DNA of 64,000 nucleotides from Odiellus spinosus (taxonomy: Eukaryota; Arthropoda; Arachnida; Opiliones; Phalangiidae), in assembly GCA_963920705.1 (NCBI GenBank), contig OY987238.1, positions 14,874,183 through 14,938,182 of the forward strand, given 5' to 3'. Made by a program: the position numbers and the translations under genes. Below the pieces are notes generated by a model, which saw nothing but the letters and a program-made list of their open reading frames with translations, was not told the origin of the DNA and made no database searches. Position 1 is the stretch's first letter. Each line of letters opens with the position of its first letter. This document shows, in pieces, positions 1 to 11,331 of the stretch.

Positions 1-963
1 TTATATAACTATGAAGTTTTTAAAATCATCTTAATTCCTTATTTAAAAATATCTTACGTGGAAATCAAAACCAGGAATGAAATTTAATAATAGGTACAGG
101 CAAAGGAAATATCTAATTTATCCTTAGACTTTAAAATTGATTTACAGGAAATAATAAAAACAATTGGACCATTTCCCTAAGGTATCAAATGAAATCATTT
201 TTTTCTCTCCAGCATAAGAATAAGTTTGAATTAATTATTTAAATTTTTTTCTATTAAATAGGTATATCAAAAGTACATACCTTTGTTCTTTAAAAGTAAA
301 CAACGCCCCGTAGCTCAATACTATCAGCAAAGGCCCAGTACTAACCCATCAATTAAAAACAGGCAAAAAAGTCATCACCCCTGTCTATCTCGAATACACT
401 TTTAGGGGATAAAGTTATGTACTTTTGGTATATGTATATATATATTTTGAATCGTTTTTTAATGATCCTTAAAAATATATTTTATTAATTACGAATAGGA
501 TAATTACCCAAAAATCGTAATGAGCTTGTTTTTCAACCACTGACTACCTAATTACTTCAAATCATAAATGTTGTTTTTTCAAACGGATTTCCCTGATTGC
601 CCAATTTTATTTGAATGTCAAATGATAATGACAGGAAAACTTATTAATTTTAGGCTATTATCAAGATATTATTGAAATAGAAAGAATTGGAAAAGCGTAA
701 TTAGCGTAAAAATGGGGGGAGCTTAGTTTTAAAATGAAAACTTTTTGTTGAAATTTCAACAGATATTTAAGCAATTACAATTGATAGTCAAGGACCTTTG
801 TCCAATTGATTGATTTGCAAATGATCAACAATTTGGATTGCATTCAATTGATCAATATATAAATATTATAAATAAATTAATTGCATATATAAATATAATA
901 AATTAATTAAAATTACTCAAAACTAGGCCTAAATACGAAAATTATAAAAAAATTGTACTATAC
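1..963. other. Putative first intron of the minus-strand FAAH2 paralogue
   Basis: This AT-rich sequence has no exon I could recognise. If the exon at 964-1164 is real, it is that gene's first intron on the minus strand. Around 430-475 it carries a copy of a dispersed repeat (ATATTTTGAATCGTTTTTT) that recurs near 4630 (reverse), 9350 and 52300. Confidence 0.5.
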
Positions 964-1164
964 CTTGCACGTGCGTATTTCCTGAGCCAAAACAGTAGCT
1001 GGTATTAATAATAACTTGTTTCTAATTGGTGGTAATTTCTTATTGGCGTATCCGTCAAAAATGCTGAATATTTTGTAGACAAAGAAACTCAACACTTTGC
1101 TATACAGCATGAAGATTCTTTTGATACAGTTAATTATCATTTTGTCCCTTTTATTGGAACCCAT
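964..1164 (-). CDS. FAAH2-like amidase paralogue, first exon only (partial)
   Basis: This is a 67-codon open exon on the minus strand, starting at ATG (1164) and ending in phase 0 at a GT donor (963-962). It encodes a basic N-terminus, a hydrophobic stretch and then LPPIRNKLLLIPATVLAQEI. That end aligns with the first exons of the two complete FAAH2-like genes at 4349 and 11332 (IPIIKKQVLLTSATELARKI and IPSIREDILKLSAVELAAKI), and the donor falls at the same place in the protein. In FAAH2-type amidases the N-terminal hydrophobic segment anchors the enzyme in a membrane. The catalytic exons would lie left of position 1, outside the window, so I cannot tell whether this is a working gene or an orphan exon. 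It faces away from the gene at 4349, making a head-to-head pair about 3.2 kb apart. Confidence 0.72.
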
Positions 1165-2507
1165 TTTCTTTTTTAAAGCGAGTAGAAATAATGGAAATTA
1201 CGCGGGCAAGAACCACAACAGCGTCCGACTGACAATACTCCCCTTAGGAAACTATCGTCCACCGAAAAGATAACGCGCCAACACGAACGAGGAAAGATAG
1301 AGGATTAAAAAGAACCTCGAAGGTTCCAATCAAGGATGAACCGGTTAGGCTTAATGATATCTCAATAGAATCATTTTGTAGAGAAATAAATTTCGAAGGC
1401 TACATCAAAATTTCACACTCCAGCGAGATTTCGTATTACCCTTCTCAGTCGCTTGACGTCTGGGTTTTAGCTCTCTTAAGCCTAAATCTAGTTCTCTTCT
1501 ACTGGTTGGTTCATCTGGTCAAGGTGCCGCGCTATTATCCACCACTGAGCTTGCGTGATAGTTACATAACCTTTATCGATCATATCCTCAAAGAGAGAAA
1601 GAGAGAGAGAGAGAGAGAGAGGAAACAGCCTGCAAGACAGTCTTAAAGGGACTATATACCAAAACGAAAGATCGTCTGCTAACGTACTGCGCTTTGTCTC
1701 GTTTCCCAACGTAATACGTTAGGCTTAGTGACATGAATGTAAAATTTAACCATTTCTCTTGGGTGAAACAGCGGTGATTTGTGCAATTTTAAACTAGTTA
1801 GCTAAGATTTAATTGGGGGCTACTCAAAGCTGATTCCGAAGCCTTTATCCAAAGCCCCCTCAAGTCTTTTATGGAAGGCCCCTCAAGCTCGATTACTAAT
1901 ATCACTAATTTGTGATATACTTCATTTATTCTTGTTTTAAATAGTTTATTTTTGCAAGCTTTAGTTTTAACGTATCAAGTTTACAAAAACATCATGATTT
2001 CCTTATTTAATTCTTAATTTAATCCTGATTTGGTGTTGTTTCCATAAATTTAAAATTCCCGCCATATTTCCATTCCTGAATACATACGTTTGGTTTTACC
2101 CGAGGTCAAGTAGTTCCACCTATCGGCGGATCATTCTTTAATTAAAAATAATTAATTTAATTGCGAATTTCTAGAAAAAGTAGAAAATATACAAAATATT
2201 TTATTTTTTGTAAGGTTAAATTTACATTAAATTATCTCTTATTGTAGCTTTTAAAAATATTAGTAGATGGCGCTGCCAATTAGATATATTTCTGTTTTCA
2301 TACCACAGTAAGTTAAAGTGATTGTGACACAAATTTTTCTTAAAAACCAAATAGACATAGGCCTATAATTAGTATAATAGGGTCATCAAAGTGTTTGGAA
2401 TTAAGTTGTAGACATGATTAAGGTGTAAAATTAAATTAACTGATATTATTTAACTAGAATTAAACTGCAGTGAACCAAAAATTAAAAATGCGTTTTAGCC
2501 TAAATCA

Positions 2508-2553
<46 letters not shown>

Positions 2554-4348
2554 AAAATTATCAAATTTTCTTTGAATTTTCAAGTTTTGGTTTAGTGTCC
2601 TACTTCGTACCATTGTACTATACTTAAATATATACTTTAACACAATATTCTTCGGGTTTTTATTTATGAATAGATTTTTGTAAAACGCGTAATCCAAATT
2701 CCGTTTGTCAATCAAGCAAACTTTCTAATAGAAGTCGTACAAGATTTTCTAGAGAAATATCTCGACTTTCTCAAGAATAGAATGGATTTCAAATAAGGAT
2801 TAAAATTATATCGAGATTAATTAAGTTTAATCCGTTTTAAATATCTCAACAAACAAAAAAATCAAATTAATTGGTACGTAATTATTTTATATTGTAATAT
2901 TTGCTTTCCAACTAAGATATATTTTTGGAGTGGATATCCATTTCTTTTGGTAAATTTGAGATTACAGATGTAATCCAGGAGTATTTGAGTAATAATGATA
3001 ATTTAATTAATTTATATTTTAATTATTGTTTAGAATTTGGGGTAAACAATTTATTTTTACATGATTTAGTTCGCAAAAATAAACATGATTTCTCAATTAA
3101 CCCCCTGACCTCCCCAATTAAATTCTCAGCTCGAACTCGCTATAAATTACTACATAGATTTTAGAGTTAATTCAAATTAACAACTCTAATTATTAATCAA
3201 CCCTTGTTTTCCCGATTAAATTATATTCAAATCGTAATTTTTCTCAGTTAATAATACACATTCAAAATGAATTTCCTCGGGAAAACCTCGAAATTTCGAA
3301 ATATTTTATTTTCAAATTTCCTTGTTAGCAAAAGATAATATTCAAGGGGATAATGAATATTAATAATTTCTTATTGTTTAAAACCTGCCAATCCACCGAT
3401 AAAAAGTTTACAAAACAAATATTAAACTATAAATAAATTTAAAACTTAATATCAAAATAGGCTTTGCGGGATTCATGGAGATCAGTTGATTTCCTGACAA
3501 TATAAGGTCTACCAACCAATCGAACGCGATTATAAGTCTCGTGGAGATCTCTTGGGCCTTCGCTGATTGGTCGCTAGACCACGTAGACAATTCAGCCGAT
3601 CTCCATGAATCGCGCTAAGCCTATTTTAAATTTATTTTTAGTTTCATATTTGTAAACTTTATATTGGTGGGAAATATTAACTTTTAAAATAAATAATTCA
3701 TTATCCCTTTGAATTATGTCGAAAACAAAAAATATTGGACCTTCGGACGTGTGTTTTCAATACACAAGAGTTTTGTGAGAGAGGAATCTTAATTTATTTA
3801 AACATTATAACTAACATTTCCATAGATATAATTGGGTTTGTTGGTAGATTTCGCTTTCTTTTCCTCTATTTGGCATTCGCTCTAAACCAGTTGCTAAATT
3901 CTTATCTCTCTGTGGAAGGTTACGAAGCAGTTATAGACATTTTTAGATGGGGCCTTAAAATCGCGTATATACTGAAAATAATTATCTATAATGATAATTC
4001 CAATGTTCAAGGTTCGTTATTTTTCAATATAAAAATTTCTAGTAGTGGTTTAAATCACTCTTGGCTCACTCGCGTCAAGGCGCAGTCGGTGAGGTGAGGT
4101 ATACCTTGTGGTTTGAGTGTTGGGGTCACATTGTCATATGTGTAGTACATTCAAGTAATTATTAATTCAATTATTTAAATTGTTGAAAATTTAAGCATTG
4201 GGGCCTAAGTAATGAAACAGCTTACTGTTAATAATCTTTGACCAATATAATTTGAAATATACGCTAAGTCTATTTTGCAAATAACTCTTATTTAAATGGG
4301 TTGCAGGTCCAATTGATATCGACTTACCTGCTGGCGTAGTTACCTACG
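1165..4348. other. Intergenic region between head-to-head FAAH2 genes
   Basis: No gene is supported here. It holds a GA dinucleotide run near 1591-1622, a pure poly(T) tract of about 40 bases at 2510-2549, and one long-inverted-repeat MITE at 3393-3670. Both flanking FAAH2 copies are transcribed outward, so their promoters should lie at the two ends, but I see no clear TATA box. The open frames at 2925-3164 and 3735-4097 show no recognisable protein. Confidence 0.6.
3393..3670. mobile_element. Long-inverted-repeat MITE, family D, copy 1
   Basis: The left end CCACCGATAAAAAGTTTACA and the reverse complement of the right end (CCACCAATATAAAGTTTACA) form an imperfect terminal inverted repeat. The similarity continues about 100 bp inward to AATAGGCTT and GATTCATGGAGATC. 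The interior has no coding capacity. Related copies lie at about 49790-50880, 52813-52917 (truncated) and 56022-56500. No target-site duplication is obvious. Confidence 0.7.
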
Positions 4349-6828
4349 ATGGGTATTTCAACTAATTCCGCCTTGTCAGGAGTCTTGGGAACGTTTATGC
4401 TAACGTTCCGACGCGCAGTCTCCGCTTTGTGTCGATTCTTCTCTCCTCCAATGAAAAACGAAATACCAATTATAAAAAAACAAGTGTTACTTACGTCAGC
4501 CACTGAATTGGCTCGGAAAATCAGGACTAAAGAGGTACCTATTATTATTATTATTATTAAAAGTCAGGCTGTCATGGTGTTTTCATGAACCCCAAAAGGA
4601 AATTGAGTAGTATTTTCGGGTTTATCGTTAAAAAACAATTCAAAATATATATACATATGTCATAGAGACTTTAAAAATACATATTTAGTAATCATTAATC
4701 ATTATATTTATACCCCGCAATCTACGTCATCATTATGGTCGCGTGATTTCGCTATTGTAATGCCTACATTGTTGATTCTCGCGCGTTCGGAAACACGTCA
4801 TAAATTCACTTTCGCGCGGTCTTTTTCGTAAAAGTACTTTAAACTAAAACTAGGACTTAATTACTTATATTTCATGTTGCAGTTGATGTGTCAAGATGTT
4901 GTTAAATGTTTTATTGAACGAATCAAAGAAACCAATCCTATTATAAATGGCATAATAGAGGAAAATTTCGAGCAAGCGTTACAGGAAGCGTTGAATGTTG
5001 ATAACCTAATTAACATTTCCGGTCAAAGCCAAGAGGAATTAGTTAAAAACAAACCACTCTTAGGGGTACCATTCACTGTTAAGAGTAACTTAGCTTGCAA
5101 AGGTGAGTTCGTCAGTTTGGGAACAGTGTTTTTACAAGTACTTGAACCGTATTTGTGATGTAGGTCTTCTTCAAGAAGGTGGTCTTCTTGTCCGCAAAGG
5201 TACGAGAGCGGAAGACGACGCGGTCATCGTTAGTCGACTGAAAGAAGCCGGTGCCATCGTCATTGGTGTGACAAACGTACCAGAAATGTCTACCAGTTAC
5301 CACGCATTCAATAAAATTTACGGACACACCAGAAACCCGCATGACATATCCAAAACTCCTGGCGGATCGAGTGGTCAGTAATCATCAACATGTTGATTTC
5401 ATTTCAATTAAACTTAAAGTTAAATCTTCGGTTTAAAGGAGGCGAAAGCGCAATCATATCAGTGGCAGGGTCGGTTCTAGGTGTGGGTAATGATTTATGC
5501 GGTAGTTTACGAATGCCCGCTTCGGTTACTGGCATCTTTGCCCATAAACCAACAACAGGCATCGTCTCGAATGTCGGAATGTTTCCACCTTCCCAAAAGG
5601 GTACAACCGTTGACCAAGTCTTAGTACAAGGTCCATTAACTCGTTACGCCGAAGACTTATCAACCGTAATGAAAATCATAACGGAACCATCATACAAAAA
5701 TAATTTAGATTTTGACGAAAAGGTAACAACTACTCAAAAAAATCAGTGATTTGATTTAAATACTTAAATTTTGTTAAATTAGGTCGATTTAAGTAAGATT
5801 AAAGTCCTTTTTTGGGACGATGACTCCGAGGATGTCTTTGCTGATCCGTTGTGTAAAGATACGAAATGGGCCATTTCAAACGTAAGTTACAGAAACTATG
5901 TAATTAGGCTTAAAGACGGGCCTTTTTCAAGTTAATTTCCCGCCAAAATGACGAGGGCTGAGCATAAATATATAAAAATAAACTAGATCCTTGACCCTAC
6001 CAAAGTCACGCGCCAAAAATGACAGAAAATATTTTCGCGCGCTAATGCTCGCCTTTGACTGTACAAATTTCACGCGCCAGAGGGGGACGTCCCCCTCTGG
6101 CGCGTGAAATTTATACAGCCAAGGCAGGGGAAAAAAGCTTCTATGTTGTGTTAAAAAGAGTTGTGAATCTAGGCTTAAACCTTTTTTCAATTTTCTTTTT
6201 CTTTGCGATCTAATCGTAACAGGTTGTTTCACATTTGAGTCGCAAATATGGAGTTACACCTCGTAAAGTGTCTTTTCCTGGTAACCATTTATTACCTTGG
6301 GTAATCGGTACTAAAAATCTCGAAGAAGGAGCTGTCAAATATGGCAAATTATTAACCAACGGTAACTCCAAACACGAAATCAACTTCTGGTTAGAATTGT
6401 CCAAGTACTTTTTAAAATTATCAAACCACACGTTTGATAGTATCAAATTTGGTATTTTAAACCCGGGTACCATCCCGGAACCTTCGGTACTAGAAGAATA
6501 TCGTAAAATAGAAACCAATCTTCGTGCTCGTTATGAATTGTTGTTAGATGAAAACACAGTTTTAATCGCACCATCTTGGCCTAAAACTTCGTCATATCCT
6601 TTTGAATGTCATATTGAAGACTTAAACATGACTTATTACATGCTTTTTGGGATGGTAGGAGCTCCAGTAACTAACTGCCCAGTTGGAACAGATAGCGAAG
6701 GTTATCCGATAGGGATTCAAGTAGCGGGAGCGCCCTTTAGAGATTGTTTGACGATAGAAGTGGCCAAGGAGATTGAAAAAGAGTTTGGGGGATGGGTTAA
6801 GCCTTGCCAAGTACAATTAACATTGTAA
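4349..6828 (+). CDS. FAAH2: Fatty-acid amide hydrolase 2-like amidase, copy A
   Basis: Spliced from six exons: 4349-4534, 4883-5102, 5164-5373, 5439-5722, 5783-5881 and 6223-6828. All junctions are GT-AG and phase-compatible, giving 534 residues, close to the usual length of this family. The enzyme is expected to hydrolyse fatty-acid amides such as endocannabinoid-type lipids as a membrane-anchored serine hydrolase. The amidase signature is intact. The catalytic Lys is K129 in GVPFTVKS, the bridging Ser is S204 in TPGGSSGGES, and the nucleophile is S228 in GNDLCGSLRMPA. Their 75- and 24-residue spacings match the family. The N-terminus has a hydrophobic segment. The ATG at 4349 is the first in-frame start and gives the same exon 1 boundary as both paralogues. 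A possible poly(A) signal AATAAA lies at 7109-7114. Exon 4 is unsplit where copy B has two exons. Substrate preference cannot be read from sequence. Confidence 0.93.
4540..4850 (-). repeat. Dispersed AT-rich repeat, reverse copy, in FAAH2-A intron 1
   Basis: Read in reverse, this contains AAGTACTTTTACG, then a GCGCGAAAGT block, then CATATGTATATATATTTTGA and a T-rich stretch ending in GACAGCCT. The same order of blocks occurs forward at about 9215-9430, with a shorter version at 52283-52360. The family is unclassified, and the central element is AT-rich with no coding potential. A short (ATT)n run lies at 4540-4560. Confidence 0.5.
6059..6118. repeat. 60-bp near-perfect palindrome without spacer (FAAH2-A intron 5)
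   Basis: Two 30-bp arms meet directly at 6088/6089, with the centre GGGGGACGTCCCCC flanked by CACGCGCCAGA and TCTGGCGCGTG. I see one mismatched pair. The outer flanks (GCCTTT and AAGGC) extend the symmetry imperfectly. It is probably the core of a short fold-back MITE sitting in the last intron of the amidase gene. Confidence 0.85.
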
Positions 6829-6970
6829 TATTTGGCGGGAAGATGATGTTTTAATAGTGACGTCACCATGACGTTTTTAACGTAGTGATAAGTTAAGCCT
6901 TGCCAAGTACAATTAGAGATTGTAATTTAAGTAGAATGTGGTGTGAAAACTTTTAATAGTGACGTCACAA
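6795..6970. repeat. Tandem duplication of FAAH2-A 3' end
   Basis: The last coding bases and start of the 3' flank (GTTAAGCCTTGCCAAGTACA at about 6796) reappear about 95 bp downstream at about 6891. The following TTAATAGTGACGTCAC block is likewise found at about 6851 and 6953. The unit is therefore about 95-100 bp, present twice. The first copy holds the real stop codon (6826-6828), and the second is non-coding. Confidence 0.75.
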
Positions 6971-8326
6971 TGACAGTAAGAATTTTAATACGTGGTGTGA
7001 AGCCTTTTTAAGTGACGTTTGTCACGTGATATATTTTACATCGAATTTTTTATTTAAATATAATACCATCTTTGTTTCAAATATCTGTGATATTTTCATA
7101 GATATGAGAATAAAAAAATAAATATATTTTGATATACGTAGGGATTAAATTGTTTTAAAATTATTAGTAAAAAAATAATAATTTTTGATTAGTTCAATTT
7201 TAAATTTATATATTAAATATATTTTTAATTAATAATATAATTAATATTATGTTCATTTAATCTAAATTCCTCTAGACGCTATGATTGAACAACAAATATT
7301 TAAAAATCATTTTTTTCGGCCCATTAAGTTTCCTACGTAATGCAAAACAAGATGGTAAAACGGCTATAATCGTTACTTCACCATTTATATTTATTTACTA
7401 TTAGATTAGGTCTATTTAAAATGAAAGAATCACTTCTTAGAACAAACCTTTTCTATTATAGATCTAATATTTTAAACCACGAGATTTCAAGCAATCTAGC
7501 TGTTGATCCTTGTTAAGCCTACTTTCTAGATTAGCTCTATTTAAACTCAAATCGTTAGAAAATGAAATGATTTTCGTGTTGCAATCACTGTTAAGCGTGG
7601 AAACACATCGAGAAACGTAATGTATTATTATCATATCTGTGTTTAGACTGGACATGAATTTAAGTGCGAAACCGGTTACTCGAGGCGATGTTCTACATAT
7701 GTTGGATAAAAGGCGGATATACCGTCCAAAATTGGAACACTTGTATACTACGTGTGTTCCCCTAGTTCTTCCTGCCAACCACATCCAAGAGTAGCTCATC
7801 GTTTTGCCTAAATTCGGGGTTCATGGTCGTCCTATTTAAAAAAAAAAAAAAAAAAACTCTATTAACGACCTCATTTCCGATGAAGGTTTTTTTGTCGTTT
7901 TCAATATTAACATTCTTAAAATATTCTCTTAGAAACAGACGTCGTGTTCTTCGTAGCTTCATTTTGATAGGATACTATTACTAGTATTATTAATAATAAT
8001 AATAATTATAATAATTACTGATGGTATTACAACTCTATTTTAATGGTAAGAATTTTTTTATTATTATTTATTTTAAAGCTCAAATAGTAGGTAGGTCAGG
8101 GTTAGGTTATAGTTTAACTACTAATGGACATTTTAAAAATCTGTTACGTAATTGGAGGCAATCTACAGTAATTGTCCTTCGCAGTTAAGATATTCACCTG
8201 AAGTAATTGTAATTTACAGTTAATGTCATCCGTAGTCCATTCTTAATTAGATATGACCCAAGAGCATTTAGATGCGTCAGTAATTTCTTAATTATATAGG
8301 TTGATTGATTTGAGACACTCGTCATA
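6829..8326. other. Intergenic, FAAH2-A to the DM4/DM12-like gene
   Basis: This holds the FAAH2-A 3' flank with the duplicated tail and the AATAAA at 7109-7114, then AT-rich sequence, a poly(A) run near 7837-7856 and a TAA-rich microsatellite near 7980-8020. Two overlapping minus-strand open frames (7464-7799 and 7762-7962) have no recognisable domain, so I do not call them genes. Confidence 0.6.
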
Positions 8327-9791
8327 ATGCTTGCTTGGCATCATCTCCTGTTCGTTTTACTGTTACTTCAGTATCTGGTGCCATTAGCCGAACCAGGCGG
8401 ACACGCCTTAGTCATAGCACCAGTTAAATTAAGCGTACCATTCAATGGTCTTATCGGTTTAGCAGCCCTCAAAGTTGCCCAGGTAAGATAAATTAGTACC
8501 TTAACATGACTAAAAGTATTTGATCCGAAATTTTTGGTAGCTTTCCCTAGCGACTTCGTTACTAGCCAAAGGACGGTTGATAATCTTGAAATCAGCTCGT
8601 AGAAAAATAAGCACCAAAACTGTATACCCACATCCACCAAGGATAAAAATTCTACCGCCTAGTTTCGCTAAATTACATCCGGTTCCTGGATTCAATCCGT
8701 GGGCACCTTCATTTCCACCAGCTTTTGGTCATCTAGGGTCCGCGAGTTTCCATCATCCTAGTTTCGCGAAACCACCCCCTTTTGGACCTTTCGGACCATA
8801 TCCGCATTTCCACCCTCCTCCACATTTTGGACCACCATTCAAACCATTCGTACCACCATCATTCGGGCCACACTTCGGACCACCAAAGTTTGTACCAGGA
8901 CCTATAGTATTGCCTCCTTCAACTCTTGGAGGCATTGGTGGCGTACCTTATCTACCACCGAGATTACCTCCAGTACCGGACTTCTTGAAATCCAAATTGG
9001 TACAACCCAAAGACGCTTGCATATTGAAAATGATTTGCCAGTTTGAATTTCACCCTAATAAACTAGGAGGTGGACAATTGGAAAATTTGTTACTTGGATT
9101 CTCGAGGTTGGTGAAGATTATTTTTAAAGTTAGGCTGTCATTAATAAAACGCCATGTTAAAAATTTTATACCTTTGGGTTCACTCTTTTAGAAACTTTCT
9201 ATTTCTTGAGTTAAGTACTTTTACGAGAATGACTGCGCGAAAGTAGAAATAGATCTTAATTAACCATAATTTTCGTACGAAAGGTTGACATGATCTGGAT
9301 TAAGTACTTTCATGAAAGAGACGGCGCGAAAGTAACTTTATATGTATATATATTTTGAATCGTTTTTTAACGATCAACCCGAAAATTCTACTAAATCTTT
9401 ATTTGGAGTTCATTAAAAATCTCTGACAGCCTATTTCCAAAATGAAATTAAAGGGACAGTAACACGATTAATTTTTTTTTTAATTTTTATTAAATTCAGT
9501 CCAATTGCCAAAAAATCTACGTCACTTTTTCGACGACGACGCAGTGAAGAGACTTCATTTTGGATTAACATCAAACAAGTTCACAGGGATGAAAAGGTCG
9601 GTTCCGAAATCTGTGAGAATCGGTACCCGTCTTGTCATTTCAGTCCAATCTTCAAGTTTAATAAAAGGAGTGGTGAAATAGAACCCGAAATAACATCAGG
9701 TAATGAAATTAAAAATTCGCGCCTTGATAAATTCGTCAGCGAAGTTGCCAATCGAATGGCCGAATGGACAGCCAAATTAAAAGCCTTATAG
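8327..9791 (+). CDS. Secreted Pro/Gly/Phe-rich protein with DM4/DM12-like cysteines
   Basis: Modelled as three exons: 8327-8482, 8541-9106 and 9500-9791 (337 aa). The first exon starts MLAWHHLLFVLLLLQYLVPL, a clear signal peptide. Exon 2 gives a low-complexity stretch rich in Pro, Phe, Gly and His (FGPPFKPF-type repeats), then DACILKMICQFE. Exon 3 gives EICENRYPSCHFS and a Lys-rich tail. The pattern CxLxxxC, a Gly-rich spacer and a later C...YPSC resembles the arthropod DM4/DM12 family of uncharacterised secreted proteins. That assignment is by motif only. The intron 1 acceptor (8539-8540) is the only nearby AG that keeps phase 0. The intron 2 donor at 9107 is weak (GTTGGT) but is the one that keeps the frame. 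Signal peptide and low-complexity body suggest an extracellular or cuticle-associated protein. It lies between two FAAH2 genes with no evident functional link. Confidence 0.72.
9215..9430 (+). repeat. Dispersed AT-rich repeat, forward copy, in intron 2
   Basis: Contains two AAGTACTTT(T/C)A blocks each followed by a GCGCGAAAGTA block (near 9212 and 9303), then ATATATATTTTGAATCG and TTTTTTAACGATCAACCCGA, ending near CTGACAGCCT. It matches the reverse copy at 4540-4850 and a shorter copy at 52283-52360. Its family is unknown. Confidence 0.55.
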
Positions 9792-11331
9792 TGTGTGTGT
9801 GTGTATTTGTGAACACAGTGAACTTAGTGAACATAGTGAACATCGCGTAGCAAATTTGAAGTTTTGCGTGTTTTGTGTTCGTGATTCTGTTAGTTGTTTT
9901 CACAGCCATGAATTCTATGAATTCCCTATTAATTTTTATCCTAGTTTGAAACGCAAAAATTTATTTATAATTTTTGAACTATAAATTTATTATCTAAAAA
10001 AAAATTATAAATTTATGAAAAAACCTAATTTAATTTTTTTTAATATACATTCATGAATTTATTAATTTTAATTAATTCCAGTTTTTTTTTTTTTTAATTA
10101 GGCAAGTTATTTCTATATAAATTCTACGAATAAGCTATGAATTTATTTATTTTAATGACGTGACGTCATATGAAAACTGAATTTATTATTAAGATCATGG
10201 ATAAATTATAATTAATTTTTAACGCGTAATGACGTCATCACGTTTTCGTTAATGAGTTTTTGAAACATCAAAACGAAAAATCGTCTGCTAACGCGCGCGA
10301 CGTCTTGTTTTGTGACGTAACGTGTTCCGATTATGGAGAGAACTCTTGTTAGGAATGCCATGATGTACCTTCCACTTGGACAAGAGTTTTAAAATCACTT
10401 TAACTTATTATTTATAATTAATTTATCCAGCGCTAATATTTAAGTTAAATATTAACTTTAATTTAATTAATCAGTCATAAATTGCCAAATCGTGTTGTTT
10501 TTTTGTTTTTTTTTTTTATTCACAGGTATTAAAAATATTTACATTTACTAAATTTCCTACCTTTTTTTTTTTTTTTTTTTTCAAAACTGGTTTATCCAAA
10601 CCATTTTCTTGATTTTTTTCAAATCAAAGCGGAAGTTATGGCGGACTAATACTTAAGGTAAAATCTGATTGGGGATTGAAGTAGCTCTTTGAGACCTGTC
10701 TGGAACGGACAAGTACACTCTATTGATAAGATATACCAAGAAAAATTGCGGGGAAAAGAATTTTTGGGGAATAGTGTAAGTCAAACGAAGGTTTCATTAG
10801 TTTCAAAGCCAAACCTCGAATTTATATTACCAAGAACTTATTTATGAAGTTAAGAACGTGTAATGATAATTCCGAGTGAACTTGGGAACATCTCTAGATG
10901 GCTTTGCCCTCGAATAAACTTGAAATAAGAATCAATCTAAGTTTGCAACGATTATTATCATATGGAGTAGGAATACAGATACATTATGTCTTATTAAAAC
11001 CGATCTAATTTATGAAAATTCCGATTTAAAGAAATAAATTCCGTATTTTCAATCGTTCGTATACGCGCGAAATCTTTCCCAAACTACTTTTACATCTATG
11101 AAGTATTATATTAAGTATCAATGCTCTCCTGTTTCTATCGTATTGTAACTGTAATCGCGAACAAAAATAACCTCCGTCTTCTATATTTCAACAAACATTC
11201 GTAAGGAAAAATCTGATGAGATAAGACATATTTTTTATTAGCTCGATCAAAAATGATTTAGTATAATATTATTACCAAATAAATAATTAGGTTTTTTTAG
11301 TTATAATAGTTAAAAATAATTAACTAGGATC
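9792..11331. other. Intergenic, AT-rich, no gene seen
   Basis: This follows the stop of the secreted-protein gene, with a GTGTGTGT run at about 9791-9804 and long poly(T) runs near 10081-10095 and 10560-10581. Two TGACGTCA palindromes lie at 10161-10168 and 10230-10237. The open frame at 9793-9984 is low complexity and not called. The promoter of FAAH2-B should lie at the right end, but no motif stands out. Confidence 0.6.

Noticed and set aside
7464-7962. Two overlapping minus-strand open frames (111 and 66 codons)
   Set aside because: No recognisable domain, in different frames, interrupted by a homopolymer run. Could be a decayed element but not supportable.
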